A DNA stretch of 64,000 nt from CG2-30-51-40 sp041753575. GTDB lineage: Bacteria > Desulfobacterota > DSM-4660 > Desulfatiglandales > Desulfatiglandaceae. The DNA lies in assembly GCA_041753575.1 (NCBI GenBank), contig JBGSUA010000155.1, positions 3,743 to 67,742 on the forward strand, written 5' to 3'. The translations under genes and the position numbers were made by a program. The notes below the pieces were generated by a model. The model had not been told where the DNA came from and made no database searches. It was given only the letters and a program-made list of their open reading frames with translations. Below, one piece after another: positions 50,865-59,971 of the stretch; within the stretch, counting starts at the first letter, position 1, and every line of letters starts with the position of its first letter.

Positions 50865-52353
50865 AGTCCTTCACCTTCAAGACAGGTTTGAAGAAATGGT
50901 CCATTTGAAAGCATCGGACCTCCTTTCTGTGGGCGTAGAGGGCCACATCGTGATAAAGGGGAAGAAGCGGGAGATCTTGATTGAGCATCTCCTGAAGTCT
51001 TCTGTAAAGGTCTTTTCGTCTTTGGCCGTCCGCTTCATGCCTTGCCTCATTGATGAGCCTGTCCGCATCGGGGTTTCGCCACCCGCAGTTTCTGGGGGCA
51101 TCCGAAAGGATCCAGTAGGAATAAAAGAAATCCGGATCACCCGTCATGAGGGTGTAGGGTTGAACGGCCATATCGAATCGGCCTGCCTTTATGGAATCCT
51201 GGAAACTCCCCTGCTCCATGATACGGATCTCGACTTTGAGGCCGTGGGCCTGCAAAAGGGCCTGGAGGGCCTGCGCGATATCCTTGTACGGCCATCTTTG
51301 GAGAGTAGCGCCGTGGAGGATGATTGTTATTTTCTGTTTGTAGTTCCTTATCTCAGAGGGCATGGGATGCCTCGAAGGCCTTATGAGCCCGAAGGCGTAC
51401 TCCTTTGCCATGGGGGTATAGGGATCGGCTGCCGCAACGCCTGCTCCCTTAGCAAATACATCAAGGAATTTTTCCCTGTCAATTACGCCGGACACCCAGC
51501 GCCTTGTCTCAGTGGAGGAAAAGGGGGGCCTTGCGCAGTTGAACACGAGGAGATGCGTGGTCGCAACCTCCGCCTTCTTGAGTAGCACATTTGGGTTCCT
51601 CTGAAGGGTCTTTTCCTGCTCGGGAAGGATGCCTCCCACGTCCGCGACCGCTCCGATCTGCCCGGAGATGAGTGCCATGGCTCTTGTCTGGGCATCGGGG
51701 ATGGCCATGAAAACGAGTTCTTCATAGGGCGGGACCCCGTTCCAATGGCCATTGAAGGCTGCAAGGGAAAGCCGGGAGCCCTGCAAGACCTCCTTTAGAC
51801 TGTAGGGGCCGGTTGCTACAGGTTCCTTAATGCGCCCCATATCATCAAAGCACTCCGGCTTGAACACGGGGCTTCCGTAGTATGCGACAAGCTTGGGGAA
51901 ATGGGGGAGGGGTTTTGAAAGGGTGAAGGCAACCCCGCGGTCACCGTAGGTCTTAACCGATTCAACATACGAAAGGCTACCTGCCGGGTCATACCTGGGG
52001 TTTTTCATAAGACGCTTCATGCTCTCAACCACGTCTCCCGCTGAAAGCCGGGAGCCGTCATGAAAAAGGATCTTGTCGCTAAGCCTGAAGACCCACCTGC
52101 GGTTGGAGTCAAGCGACTCCCAGGACTCCGCAAGCCAGGGGACAGGCGTCATTGTCTCATCGAGATAGGTCAGGGCCTCCCACATGCCTGTCGAGCCGTG
52201 GAGATAGCCCCTGCTGTCACTTCCTTCGTAGAAGTCCCTTCCCACCCCGATTACGAAGCTCTTTTCGGATGCAGAGAGGCATTGTTGCACGGATAGGTGG
52301 GATGAGCAGGAAATCAAGGCCGCGGCCAGAGCCGCGGCCTTGAGGACCCGCAC
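50857..52353 (-). CDS. Solute-binding lipoprotein (SBP_bac_5; peptide/nickel type)
   Basis: 498 residues from GTG 52353, giving a lipoprotein signal with Cys16 (ALISC). TTG 52371 is an alternative closer to AGGAAG. The frame also extends to 52464, inside the TonB receptor gene. The mature protein is a family-5 binding protein: YLDETMTPVPWLAESWESLD, the KILFHDGSRLSAGDVVESMKRL segment and VATGPYSLKEVLQ. Family 5 binds oligopeptides, nickel chelates, opines or other metallophores. With the TonB receptor it forms a two-membrane import route. Confidence 0.85.
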   Translation of the reverse strand: MRVLKAAALAAALISCSSHLSVQQCLSASEKSFVIGVGRDFYEGSDSRGYLHGSTGMWEALTYLDETMTPVPWLAESWESLDSNRRWVFRLSDKILFHDGSRLSAGDVVESMKRLMKNPRYDPAGSLSYVESVKTYGDRGVAFTLSKPLPHFPKLVAYYGSPVFKPECFDDMGRIKEPVATGPYSLKEVLQGSRLSLAAFNGHWNGVPPYEELVFMAIPDAQTRAMALISGQIGAVADVGGILPEQEKTLQRNPNVLLKKAEVATTHLLVFNCARPPFSSTETRRWVSGVIDREKFLDVFAKGAGVAAADPYTPMAKEYAFGLIRPSRHPMPSEIRNYKQKITIILHGATLQRWPYKDIAQALQALLQAHGLKVEIRIMEQGSFQDSIKAGRFDMAVQPYTLMTGDPDFFYSYWILSDAPRNCGWRNPDADRLINEARHEADGQRRKDLYRRLQEMLNQDLPLLPLYHDVALYAHRKEVRCFQMDHFFKPVLKVKDCE

Positions 52354-52378
52354 GACAGGGCGACCGGTCAAGGTCTTC

Positions 52379-54472
52379 CTAGAAGAGATATCTGAACCCG
52401 ACCATCCCTTCGATATAGCGGCCGGGATTGACGTAAACGATCTCCGTTTCGTAATACTTGTCAAATAGATTTACCCCTGAGATGCTGGTTGTCATTATCC
52501 ATTTGTCTGCAAGCCTCCAGTCACGCCATACCCTGAGATCGAGGGTCTCGTATGCGCGCATGTGGAAGAAGGGAAGTTCCGTGTTTTCATCGTCATAGTA
52601 TCTTTCATCCGAGAATCTGAAGAGGAGATCGGCGTTTACGATATCGGCATTGAGATACCTCAGGCCCAGGCTCCCCCAGTAATCGGGGGCGTTTCTGAGT
52701 TGGTGGCCTCCGTTGACGGGATCGTCAATGATCTCCGAGTGGTTCAGGGTCAGGGAGCCCATAAACCAGAGATTATTTATTATGCGCTGCTTGAGGGATG
52801 TCTCCATCCCGTATATCTCTGCCCCTCCCAGATTCTGTGACCTTATTATGCTTCCCCCCGGTACGAGCGGATTTTCATCATAGCGGTAAGATACCATATC
52901 TTCAATCTTTCCGTAATAACCGGTAAGGCCGATACTGGTTCCGAATCGGGGAAGATCTATCTCCAGTCCGAGGTCCGCCATCCAGGTCTTTTCAGGTTTG
53001 AGGTCTGGATTCGCCTCCCGCCAGGTATTGCCGGTCTTGGTGTTCTGGAAAAACCACAGAGCCGTCCCCGGCCAGTAAGCGGTTCCGATAGAGGAGCGGA
53101 CTGCAAGGTTTTCGTTGAAGCGGTATTTTGCGCCTCCCCTGTAGGTCCAGGTGTCCTTGGTTACGGCATCAGGGGAGCTCGGATCTGAGCCGCTGTCAAA
53201 GATGTCGTGGTATTTCCAGTAGTCATAGCGAAGTCCTGCGACCAGGGATAGACGATCGTCCAGAAAGAGCATCTGGTCCTGCAGGTAGAAGGCCGACTGG
53301 TCTGTCGTCACCTTGTAGAGGGCCGTTTTCTTGGTCACCACAAAGGTGTCGTCGCGGGTCTCGTCCTCCCTGCTCCAGAATACCCCCGCGGTCAGGGTAT
53401 TCTTTGATCCAAGGTACCAGTCTGTCTGAAGCTCGACGGGGATGCGTCTCACCTCCCATTCCCGCCTCTGGACTGCGGTTGGGTTGAGCACCACCTGTCC
53501 CCCCGAGAGGCTCAGCCCGCCGTTGTAGAGCTGGGGATGATCATAATATTGAAGAGCGCCTGAGAGCTTGACCTTCCCTATGGTCCCTATGGGAGTTTCC
53601 CCTTTGAGGGTGCTGATGGCCTGGGAGCCTTTGTCATCAAGGATGAGATTGGTCTGGCCGCCGTAGAGGTATCTCTGGGCATAGTTGACTGCGACGGAGA
53701 ATTTTGTCCCATGTTCTTTAGCCCAGTCCGCTTTGCCGGTTGCGTGTGAGGTCTCGTATTTGTTGTCCTCCAGGGAGGCCTCTTTCAGGTATTGCTTCTT
53801 TCCAAGGCTCCAGAGCTGGAGTGCGTCCTCCACCGGCTTCATCTTGTAGCCGTCGGAGTAGTCTCCCGAGTAGGAGAGATAGTAGCGCCATTTGTCCATG
53901 GCATCGCCTACGCTCGCATGGGGTTTGATGGTGTTGTTGGAGCCGTAAGCTATCTGGCCTTTGGCCCCCATGCCTTTTGTGCCTGAGCGGGTGATGAAGT
54001 TGACGGCTCCGCCTGATGCGTTTGCGCCGTAAAGGGCCGAAGAGGGACCAAGGAGAATGTCAGCACGCTCTATGTCGTTGGGATTCAGTGTCGTTGACAT
54101 GAAAGACCAGATGGGAAGACCGTCCACCAGATAGACCGTCCTTCCGATGAAATAGCCCGTGCCTCTGAGGTGTATCCAGGGCGGCCCCCAAGGGTAGTAT
54201 TGGCCCACATGAACGCCTGGGAGATCCCTTATCAGCTCTCCCACATTGTTCATGAAAAAGCTCGGCTGTGTGTCCAGCGTCTCCCTTTCCACGCTGTGGG
54301 TGGTAAAGGGGATAGTATCCGCCTTTGCCTCAGTCTTGGTGGCTGTTACCACCACCGGTTCAAGCTTGAAGGTCCCCTGTTCCTCAGCCGAGCCCGAAGG
54401 CGGCGCTAAAAGGCATACCGCGAAGGCCACTTGTGGGAGCCACCTTCTTACTCCTGTTACGTGCTTCTTCAT
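52379..54472 (-). CDS. TonB-dependent outer-membrane receptor
   Basis: 697 residues. Signal peptide (to ~residue 29), TonB box-like EPVVVTATKTEAK, plug domain with DLPGVHVGQYYPWG, IHLRGTGYFIGRTVYLVDGLP and GPSSALYGANASGGAVNF, then a 22-strand barrel ending in the aromatic C-terminal YIEGMVGFRYLF. Length and motifs are complete. It is the first gene of the operon; GGAGG is 7 nt upstream of the ATG. The cargo is probably a metal chelate or small peptide, judging from the Dpp/Nik-type ABC genes. Confidence 0.92.
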   Translation of the reverse strand: MKKHVTGVRRWLPQVAFAVCLLAPPSGSAEEQGTFKLEPVVVTATKTEAKADTIPFTTHSVERETLDTQPSFFMNNVGELIRDLPGVHVGQYYPWGPPWIHLRGTGYFIGRTVYLVDGLPIWSFMSTTLNPNDIERADILLGPSSALYGANASGGAVNFITRSGTKGMGAKGQIAYGSNNTIKPHASVGDAMDKWRYYLSYSGDYSDGYKMKPVEDALQLWSLGKKQYLKEASLEDNKYETSHATGKADWAKEHGTKFSVAVNYAQRYLYGGQTNLILDDKGSQAISTLKGETPIGTIGKVKLSGALQYYDHPQLYNGGLSLSGGQVVLNPTAVQRREWEVRRIPVELQTDWYLGSKNTLTAGVFWSREDETRDDTFVVTKKTALYKVTTDQSAFYLQDQMLFLDDRLSLVAGLRYDYWKYHDIFDSGSDPSSPDAVTKDTWTYRGGAKYRFNENLAVRSSIGTAYWPGTALWFFQNTKTGNTWREANPDLKPEKTWMADLGLEIDLPRFGTSIGLTGYYGKIEDMVSYRYDENPLVPGGSIIRSQNLGGAEIYGMETSLKQRIINNLWFMGSLTLNHSEIIDDPVNGGHQLRNAPDYWGSLGLRYLNADIVNADLLFRFSDERYYDDENTELPFFHMRAYETLDLRVWRDWRLADKWIMTTSISGVNLFDKYYETEIVYVNPGRYIEGMVGFRYLF

Positions 54473-54622
54473 CTATCATTCCTCCCTGATTGACTTTGAA
54501 AGTTGCCTCCGCATCAGGCGGAGGATAGTGCCGTGGTTGGTCGCCTCCTGTCGGGAGTTGACTGGAGGACGACGGCAGGTTATCCTCGATGTCGGGTGCC
54601 CGAAACAGGGTGCATCCAAAAT

Positions 54623-54664
54623 GGAGGCGGTCCGCGGTGCTTGCCTGCGAAACGGACCGCCTCC
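54623..54664 (-). other. Strong leader hairpin of the TonB operon
   Basis: GGAGGCGGTCCG and CGGACCGCCTCC form a perfect 12-bp stem with an 18-nt loop. On the transcript it follows the attenuator stem (54670-54725) and precedes two more hairpins, GTCGTCCTCC/GGAGGCGAC and CCTCCGC/GCGGAGG, the last ~30 nt before the start codon. No other sequence of the 640-bp intergenic region (54473-55112) resembles a gene. Confidence 0.65.
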
Positions 54665-54669
54665 GTCAC

Positions 54670-54725
54670 AAAAAAAAGCCACGAATGCCTAAAAGGGATT
54701 GGACCCTTAAAGCCTCCGTGGCTTT
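54670..54725 (-). terminator. Intrinsic-terminator-like attenuator in the TonB operon leader
   Basis: On the minus strand AAAGCCACG (54725-54717) pairs with CGTGGCTTT (54683-54675), with an internal AAGGG/CCCTT stem, and is followed by a run of eight T (54677-54670). It lies ~45 nt after the predicted transcript start and ~200 nt before the receptor ATG. The placement suits transcription attenuation of the operon. Confidence 0.7.
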
Positions 54726-54778
54726 GATTAACTTGGAATTTTCTAAACGCTTGCGATTTCTTATCGCATTTCGGGACT

Positions 54779-54807
54779 TCTTAACAGGAAGACTCCTGCC
54801 TTGTCAA
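54779..54807 (-). promoter_or_regulatory. Sigma-70-type promoter of the TonB/ABC operon
   Basis: On the minus strand TTGACA (54807-54802) and TTAAGA (54784-54779) with a 17-bp spacer. The transcript would begin near 54771 and run through the attenuator. Confidence 0.65.
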
Positions 54808-55112
54808 GTCGAAAAGCGACTGCTTTGCAAAAACCGCTAAGAGGTCCAAAACCGGCCTGAGGGAGATGCAAAAAGGGCTAAAAAATCTTAATGCGTATAA
54901 AGACGCTTTTAAGCGGCTTTTCTTATCGGGTACATTACCGTTTCGGCGGTTGCCGCTAAAGATGTCTGTGTGATATGATCTAACCGCTCTTTAGGCTTTA
55001 GGAGCTATTCGGTAGTTGCTTATCCCCGCATTCATTATGAAAAGGTAGAAACAGGCGAGAGCTGCTCGCGTATGGAAGTCTTTGATCATAAAGATATGAG
55101 ACGGATCCGGTT

Positions 55113-56465
55113 ATGACGGAGAAACGAACGACATTAAAGGCCGAGATCATGGTCATAGACGATGATTCCGTGACCCTCAAAAACCTCAGGCGCATCCTCG
55201 AAAACGATGGCCATGCGGTTTCAACCTTCACTGATCCCGAGCGTGCTCTCAAGAGAATGGACGAGAAAGGTTATGACCTCGTCGTAAGCGATGTCAGGAT
55301 GCCGGGCATGGACGGCCTTTCGGTGATGGAGAAGGTCAAGGGGCGCTTTCCCTTTATTGAACTTATACTTATCACCGGTTATGCGAGCCTCGAAGGAGCT
55401 GTCGAGGCCACCAAGAGAGGGGCATACCATTATCTGGCAAAACCATTTACTCCGGAAGACCTGCGTGGGGTCGTATCCAAGGCCCTTGAGGAAAAGAGGC
55501 TGAGGGATGAGGCCAGGGATGTAACAAACAACGGGCATGTCCTCATCGGAAAGAGCGCGAAGATAAGAGAGGTTGAGCAGCTCATAGAAAGGATCGCGCC
55601 GCTTGAGTGCAACATTTTGATAACAGGGGATTCAGGAGCAGGCAAGGAGCTTGCGGCAAGGTCCATCCACAGCCAAAGCAAAAGGGCGGCAGGGCCTTTC
55701 ACGGCATTCAACTGCGGGGGGTTCAGCGAGGAACTCGTCGCAAACGAGCTTTTCGGACATGAAAAAGATGCATTTACAGGGGCCAGGAGCAGAAAGATAG
55801 GCATCTTGGAGACCGCAAGCGGGGGGACGCTTTTTCTGGATGAGGTTGGAGAGATGCCCCTTTCCATGCAGATAAAGCTCCTGCGCGTGATCCAGGAAAG
55901 GGAACTCATACGAGTTGGGGGCGTAAGCCCTGTTCCGCTGGATATAAGGGTAATAGCCGCGACCGCGAGGGACTTGAAGACCGCAGTCACGGAGGGAATA
56001 TTCAGGCAGGACCTCTATTTCAGGCTTAACGTGGTAAATATCAATCTGCCGCGGCTCGCAGAGAGAAAGGAAGACATTGCGCTTCTTGCGTACCACTTTC
56101 TTGCTAAGTTTCAGCGCCGATCGGGAAAGACTGTGAAGGCAATCTCCTCAGACGCCTTGAATATCCTCATAAACTACGCATACCCGGGCAACGTCAGGGA
56201 GCTTGAAAACATAATGGAGAGGGCTCTGGCCCTTTGTGACGGTCACACCATCCAGGTGCATGATCTTCCAGAGGACCTGGGGAAGGTTGATCTCCATATC
56301 TTCGAGCGAACTGATTCCCCTCTTATGACCCTCGAAGAGCTTGAGCGGGACTATATCAGGCATGTTCTCCATCTGAGCGGCGGGGCGAAAGGGGAGGCCG
56401 CCAGGATCCTGGGTATTGATCGCGCTTCTCTCTGGAGGAGAATGAAAAAATACGACCTGGAGTGA
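55113..56465 (+). CDS. Sigma-54-dependent response regulator (NtrC family)
   Basis: 450 residues. Receiver domain 1-~125 with MVIDDDSVTL, phosphoacceptor D60 in VVSDVRMPGMDG and Lys in YHYLAKPFTPEDL. AAA+ domain with Walker A GDSGAGKE, the sigma-54 contact loop as DAFTGA (first Gly of GAFTGA replaced by Asp), Walker B GTLFLDEVGEMP and arginine-finger region. Fis-type HTH at the end (AARILGIDRASLWRRMKKYDL). No kinase gene is adjacent; a sensor kinase and a second receiver lie at 60853-62849. It probably activates the sigma-54 promoter at 56650. Confidence 0.9.
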   Translation: MTEKRTTLKAEIMVIDDDSVTLKNLRRILENDGHAVSTFTDPERALKRMDEKGYDLVVSDVRMPGMDGLSVMEKVKGRFPFIELILITGYASLEGAVEATKRGAYHYLAKPFTPEDLRGVVSKALEEKRLRDEARDVTNNGHVLIGKSAKIREVEQLIERIAPLECNILITGDSGAGKELAARSIHSQSKRAAGPFTAFNCGGFSEELVANELFGHEKDAFTGARSRKIGILETASGGTLFLDEVGEMPLSMQIKLLRVIQERELIRVGGVSPVPLDIRVIAATARDLKTAVTEGIFRQDLYFRLNVVNINLPRLAERKEDIALLAYHFLAKFQRRSGKTVKAISSDALNILINYAYPGNVRELENIMERALALCDGHTIQVHDLPEDLGKVDLHIFERTDSPLMTLEELERDYIRHVLHLSGGAKGEAARILGIDRASLWRRMKKYDLE

Positions 56466-56649
56466 TCCTTTCGTTAATGAAACATCTATGCTCGATTTTG
56501 CAACGCATGGTTCCGGCCTTAATGGGGGAGACTTTGACAACTTTTCGCCTTAGAAGTCTTTGCCTCTGAAACATCCTCTTCTTCTTTTGCACAGCCTCCA
56601 CGGCGCCCAATTTCAATAATAATTAAATAAATTAAATATATTAACCTCC

Positions 56650-56666
56650 GGGGCACGCGTTTTGCC
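56650..56666 (+). promoter_or_regulatory. Sigma-54 (-24/-12) promoter of the stress operon
   Basis: GGGCACGCGTTTTGCC, with GG at 56652-56653 and GC at 56664-56665, exactly ten bases apart; compared with TGGCACG-N4-TTGC only the first T differs. It is preceded by an AT-rich tract (56615-56640), which could include enhancer or bending sequence, and lies 32 bp before the USP start. It directly follows the NtrC-type regulator gene. Confidence 0.75.
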
Positions 56667-56697
56667 ATACAATCGGCAGAGGAGGGTTTTTGGTGCC

Positions 56698-57156
56698 ATG
56701 TTTCAAAGGCTTCTCGTTGTTTTCGAAAATGAAAAGATCTGCCCTGAGGCCCTTGAGTTTGCAAAGGGTCTTGCCCTGCGGATGGATTCCGAGGTGACCC
56801 TGCTCATGCTCATAGAGATGCCTTTTGAGGAGAGGTCTCTTTTGGGAACGAAGCGGGCGGCTCTGATGGAGGCGGAAAAGCGGATATCGAGAGAGCTTTC
56901 GCAAAGGGGGAGCGAGTTCTTAAAGAAGGGCATTACCCTCGGCACGGCCATAAGGGTCGGAAGTCCGGCGGAGGAGTTTCTCAAGTTTCTGGCCGAGAGG
57001 TCACCCTTTCAGACCATTGTTTGGGGCAGCAGCGAGGATCTTCAGGAATGCGGGCAGGGCTTAAAGAGCCACTGGCTGAGCAGGCTGAGCGCAAAGCTCG
57101 AGTGCCCGATTGTTACAGTAGGGCCAAAGAGGCAGGAAAGAGAATCTCCGAGATGA
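56698..57156 (+). CDS. Universal stress protein (single domain)
   Basis: 152 residues from ATG 56698 (an ATG at 56662 overlaps the promoter). UspA fold: FQRLLVVFENEKICPEALEFAKGLA, then ALMEAEKRISRELSQRG. The C-terminal glycine motif is degenerate (VWGSSEDLQECGQGLKSHWLSRLS), so ATP binding may be lost. It lies immediately behind the sigma-54 promoter and ahead of the SLC13 gene, 37 bp apart, as the first gene of the operon. Confidence 0.82.
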   Translation: MFQRLLVVFENEKICPEALEFAKGLALRMDSEVTLLMLIEMPFEERSLLGTKRAALMEAEKRISRELSQRGSEFLKKGITLGTAIRVGSPAEEFLKFLAERSPFQTIVWGSSEDLQECGQGLKSHWLSRLSAKLECPIVTVGPKRQERESPR

Positions 57157-57193
57157 AGCCTGGAGCAAATCTAATTGGTGAGGTGTTTATTGA

Positions 57194-58996
57194 ATGAAGC
57201 CTTTGACCTTTGAAATGATAATGGTGATGTCAATCATCGGAATCGCGGTGTTTCTTTTCATTGTGGAGTGGGTTCGCGTGGATGTTGTGGCGATACTGGT
57301 AATGGTGGGCCTTCCGCTCCTTGGTCTTGTCACGCCCAAGGAGGCGTTCGTAGGTTTGAGCAGTAACGCGGTTGTCTCGATTATTGCGGTTATAATAATA
57401 GGGGCCGGCCTCGACAGGACAGGCGTTGTGAACAGGATGGTCGCGCCCCTCCTTAAGATAGCGGGTAACAGTGCATCTCGCATTGTCATCGCCATATGCC
57501 TGGCAATAGCTGCCATCTCCAGCTTCATGCAGAATGTGGGGGCAGCCGCCCTTTTTCTCCCTGCCGTCCAGAGGGTAAGCCGCACCCTCAAGATTTCCAT
57601 AAGCAGACTTTTGATGCCGATCGGTTTCAGTGCCATCCTGGGGGGTACGGTAACGCTGGTTGGATCGAGCCCCTTGATCCTGTTGAACGACCTTCTGGTT
57701 CCTTTCAACCTTAAACCCTTCGGGCTTTTTGATGTGACACCCGTTGGGCTTGCCCTTGTGGGAAGCGGAATAGCAATTTTCATTCTTTTGGGCCGATTCA
57801 TTCTGCCTAAAGGCGAATCGGAATCCGGCGAGACTTCCTCGCCCGCAAAGTCCGAGGATATCTCGGAGATGATCGGAGAGACCTTTGAGCTTCATACCCC
57901 TCCGGATTTCACCCTTTACAGGGATCCTGTCACGGTTGACGGTCTGAGGAGACGTTACTTGGTAAATGTGATAGCAATGGTGGCCCCTCCCGACTTCAAG
58001 ATCCTGAACCCTGAACCGGATCTGGAGATAAGATCCGATGTGGATATCGCCTTGTGCGGCAAGGAAAAAGACATAAGGCGCATGGCCGAGCAGGAAGGGA
58101 TGCTGTTGAAGGAGCATGTCGAGGTTTTCAAAGAGGAGCTTGCCGATCAGAGTTCAGGAACTGTTGAGGCGGTCGTTCCCCCCAGGTCCCCGATTGTCGG
58201 CAAGACCATAAATGAGGCTGACATTCACAGGCGGTTCGGGGCCACACCGCTTGCCATCTACAGGGAGGGTGAGACCTATAGAAGCGATATCAGCGATATG
58301 GATCTAAGGGTGGGGGATGCCCTGCTTCTCCACGGCCCGTGGAAACGGCTTCAGGGGCTTCAAAAAGAGCGAACCCTGCTCCTTACAACCCCGATAGACG
58401 TTGAGCTTGTGAGACCTGAAAAGGCCATCTTGGCAACTGCATGGCTGGCGGTTTCCCTGGTGATGATACTGGTATTTAAGATTCAGCTCTCCGTGTGCCT
58501 GATGACTGGGGCTGTCGGAATGGTCGTAACAAGAGTTCTAAGCATAGACGAGGCCTATCAATCGGTTGACTGGCGGACCATCTTCCTGCTCGGCGGCCTG
58601 ATACCGCTTGGCATAGCCACCGAAAAGACAGGGACGGCGGCGTGGATCGCGCATACGGTTCTTAGCGCCATTGGCATGGTCCAGCCTATCGTGCTTCTGG
58701 CTGTCATAGGGATTCTAGCGACTGTTTTCTCGCTGGTGATTTCCAATGTGGGAGCGACGGTTCTCCTGGTTCCGCTCGTCGTCAATATGGCTTTGGCCGC
58801 GGGCGCTGATCCTCGTATGGCTGCGCTCGTGGTGGGACTTGCGACGAGCAACTCTTTCATCCTTCCAACCCACCAGGTGAACGCGCTCTACATGGGGCCG
58901 GGACATTACAGGAGCGTGGACTTCATGAAAGCCGGCAGCATTATCAGTATCAACTTCCTTGTGGTCATGATCGCCATGATTTACCTCTTTTACTAG
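57194..58996 (+). CDS. SLC13-family permease with TrkA_C domains
   Basis: 600 residues. Five or six N-terminal membrane helices (AVFLFIVEWVRVDVVAILVMV, then SSFMQNVGAAALFLPAV with the family's hairpin motif), two TrkA_C-like soluble domains at ~210-400 (PRSPIVGKTINEADIHRRFGATPLAIYREGE, DLRVGDALLLHGP), then the second membrane half ending SFILPTHQVNALYMGPGHY. Members transport Na+ with sulfate, dicarboxylates or other anions; the substrate is not clear. TrkA_C domains commonly sense nucleotides or ions, giving feedback. ATG 57194 is 37 bp after the USP stop. Confidence 0.87.
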   Translation: MKPLTFEMIMVMSIIGIAVFLFIVEWVRVDVVAILVMVGLPLLGLVTPKEAFVGLSSNAVVSIIAVIIIGAGLDRTGVVNRMVAPLLKIAGNSASRIVIAICLAIAAISSFMQNVGAAALFLPAVQRVSRTLKISISRLLMPIGFSAILGGTVTLVGSSPLILLNDLLVPFNLKPFGLFDVTPVGLALVGSGIAIFILLGRFILPKGESESGETSSPAKSEDISEMIGETFELHTPPDFTLYRDPVTVDGLRRRYLVNVIAMVAPPDFKILNPEPDLEIRSDVDIALCGKEKDIRRMAEQEGMLLKEHVEVFKEELADQSSGTVEAVVPPRSPIVGKTINEADIHRRFGATPLAIYREGETYRSDISDMDLRVGDALLLHGPWKRLQGLQKERTLLLTTPIDVELVRPEKAILATAWLAVSLVMILVFKIQLSVCLMTGAVGMVVTRVLSIDEAYQSVDWRTIFLLGGLIPLGIATEKTGTAAWIAHTVLSAIGMVQPIVLLAVIGILATVFSLVISNVGATVLLVPLVVNMALAAGADPRMAALVVGLATSNSFILPTHQVNALYMGPGHYRSVDFMKAGSIISINFLVVMIAMIYLFY

Positions 58997-59067
58997 GGGG
59001 GGCTATTGGCTAATGAACTCAAGGCCGTGCAAGAGTGTAACAGACATTTCTGAGTGGAGGTGGTGAT

Positions 59068-59880
59068 ATGTCCATCATAACGATATCGAGAGGATCTTAC
59101 AGCAGTGGAAAAGAGGTGGCCGAAAAGGTGGCGGCGTGCCTTCATTACGATTGCGTCAGCAGGGACATCCTGCTGGAGGCGAGCGACCGGTATGAGGTGG
59201 ATGAGATAAAGCTGGTGAGGGCCATCCACGATGCTCCTTCTATCCTTGAAAGAAGAGGGAGGAAGAAGGAGACCTATATTGCCTATATCAGAAGCGCTCT
59301 GGTTTCCAGGGTGAGGAGTGATAACATAGTGTATCACGGCCTGGCGGGGCACCTGCTTCTCAGGGGTATCCCCCACGTTCTAAAGGTGAGGATAATTGCG
59401 GATCTTGAGAGACGCTCGGCCATGGAAGCGCAGAGAGAAGGCATAACTCTTGAAAAGGCGCGCTCAGCGATAATCGCCGATGACGAACAAAGGAGAAAAT
59501 GGACCCAGAGCCTCTATGGAGTGGATCCATGGAACAGCTCCCTCTATGACCTGGTGGTAAAGGTTGATCGGCTTTCCATAGCGGATGCCGTTGATATTGT
59601 CTGCGACGCGGCGAAAAGAGAGGCATTCAAGACCACTTCTGCCTCCCAGCGAAAGATGGAAGACCTTGTGACCGCGTGCACTGTCAAGGCGGCGCTGGTA
59701 GAAGAGTTTCCCGAGGTTATGGTTTCAAGTGAATACGGCAATGTAATTATTCATTCAACCTCCGGAGAGCGGCATGCCCATAAAATCCGAAAGGCAGCCA
59801 AGGCGCTTGAAGCCACTGTAGCGGGAATAAACAACATGGAGGTCCATGTTGAAGGCGGCGCGCCGGCCGGTGCCGTTTAG
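59068..59880 (+). CDS. Cytidylate-kinase-like protein 1 with C-terminal BON-like domain
   Basis: 270 residues. The N-terminal ~185 residues fit the cytidylate-kinase-like family (PF13189): ITISRGSYSSGKEVAEKVA, then HYDCVSRDILLEASDRYEV and a LID-like segment with many Arg (DDEQRRKWTQSLYGVDPWN). The family motif is G-S-G-G-(R/K)-x-I-A, here SYSSGKEVA. The last ~70 residues (VKAALVEEFPE, NVIIHSTSGE, ALEATVAGINNMEVHVEG) resemble a BON domain. Substrate not known; true CMP kinases are shorter and keep a canonical P-loop. GGAGGTGG precedes the ATG. Confidence 0.78.
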   Translation: MSIITISRGSYSSGKEVAEKVAACLHYDCVSRDILLEASDRYEVDEIKLVRAIHDAPSILERRGRKKETYIAYIRSALVSRVRSDNIVYHGLAGHLLLRGIPHVLKVRIIADLERRSAMEAQREGITLEKARSAIIADDEQRRKWTQSLYGVDPWNSSLYDLVVKVDRLSIADAVDIVCDAAKREAFKTTSASQRKMEDLVTACTVKAALVEEFPEVMVSSEYGNVIIHSTSGERHAHKIRKAAKALEATVAGINNMEVHVEGGAPAGAV

Positions 59881-59971
59881 GCATCTTTTAGCGCTGAGAG
59901 AGATTATACGATCCCGGGCCCGCTTTCTATAACTGCTTACAAGAGCAAATTTTCCTGGAAAGGAGAGAACA

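Noticed and set aside
54560..54600. Minus-strand GAGGATAACCTGCC resembles the last box of cobalamin riboswitches.
   Set aside because: There is one extra base, and the other conserved cobalamin boxes (CCACTG, GGGAAGG, CCCGC-ACTGT) are not found before it; the Dpp/Nik-type operon also does not suggest B12.
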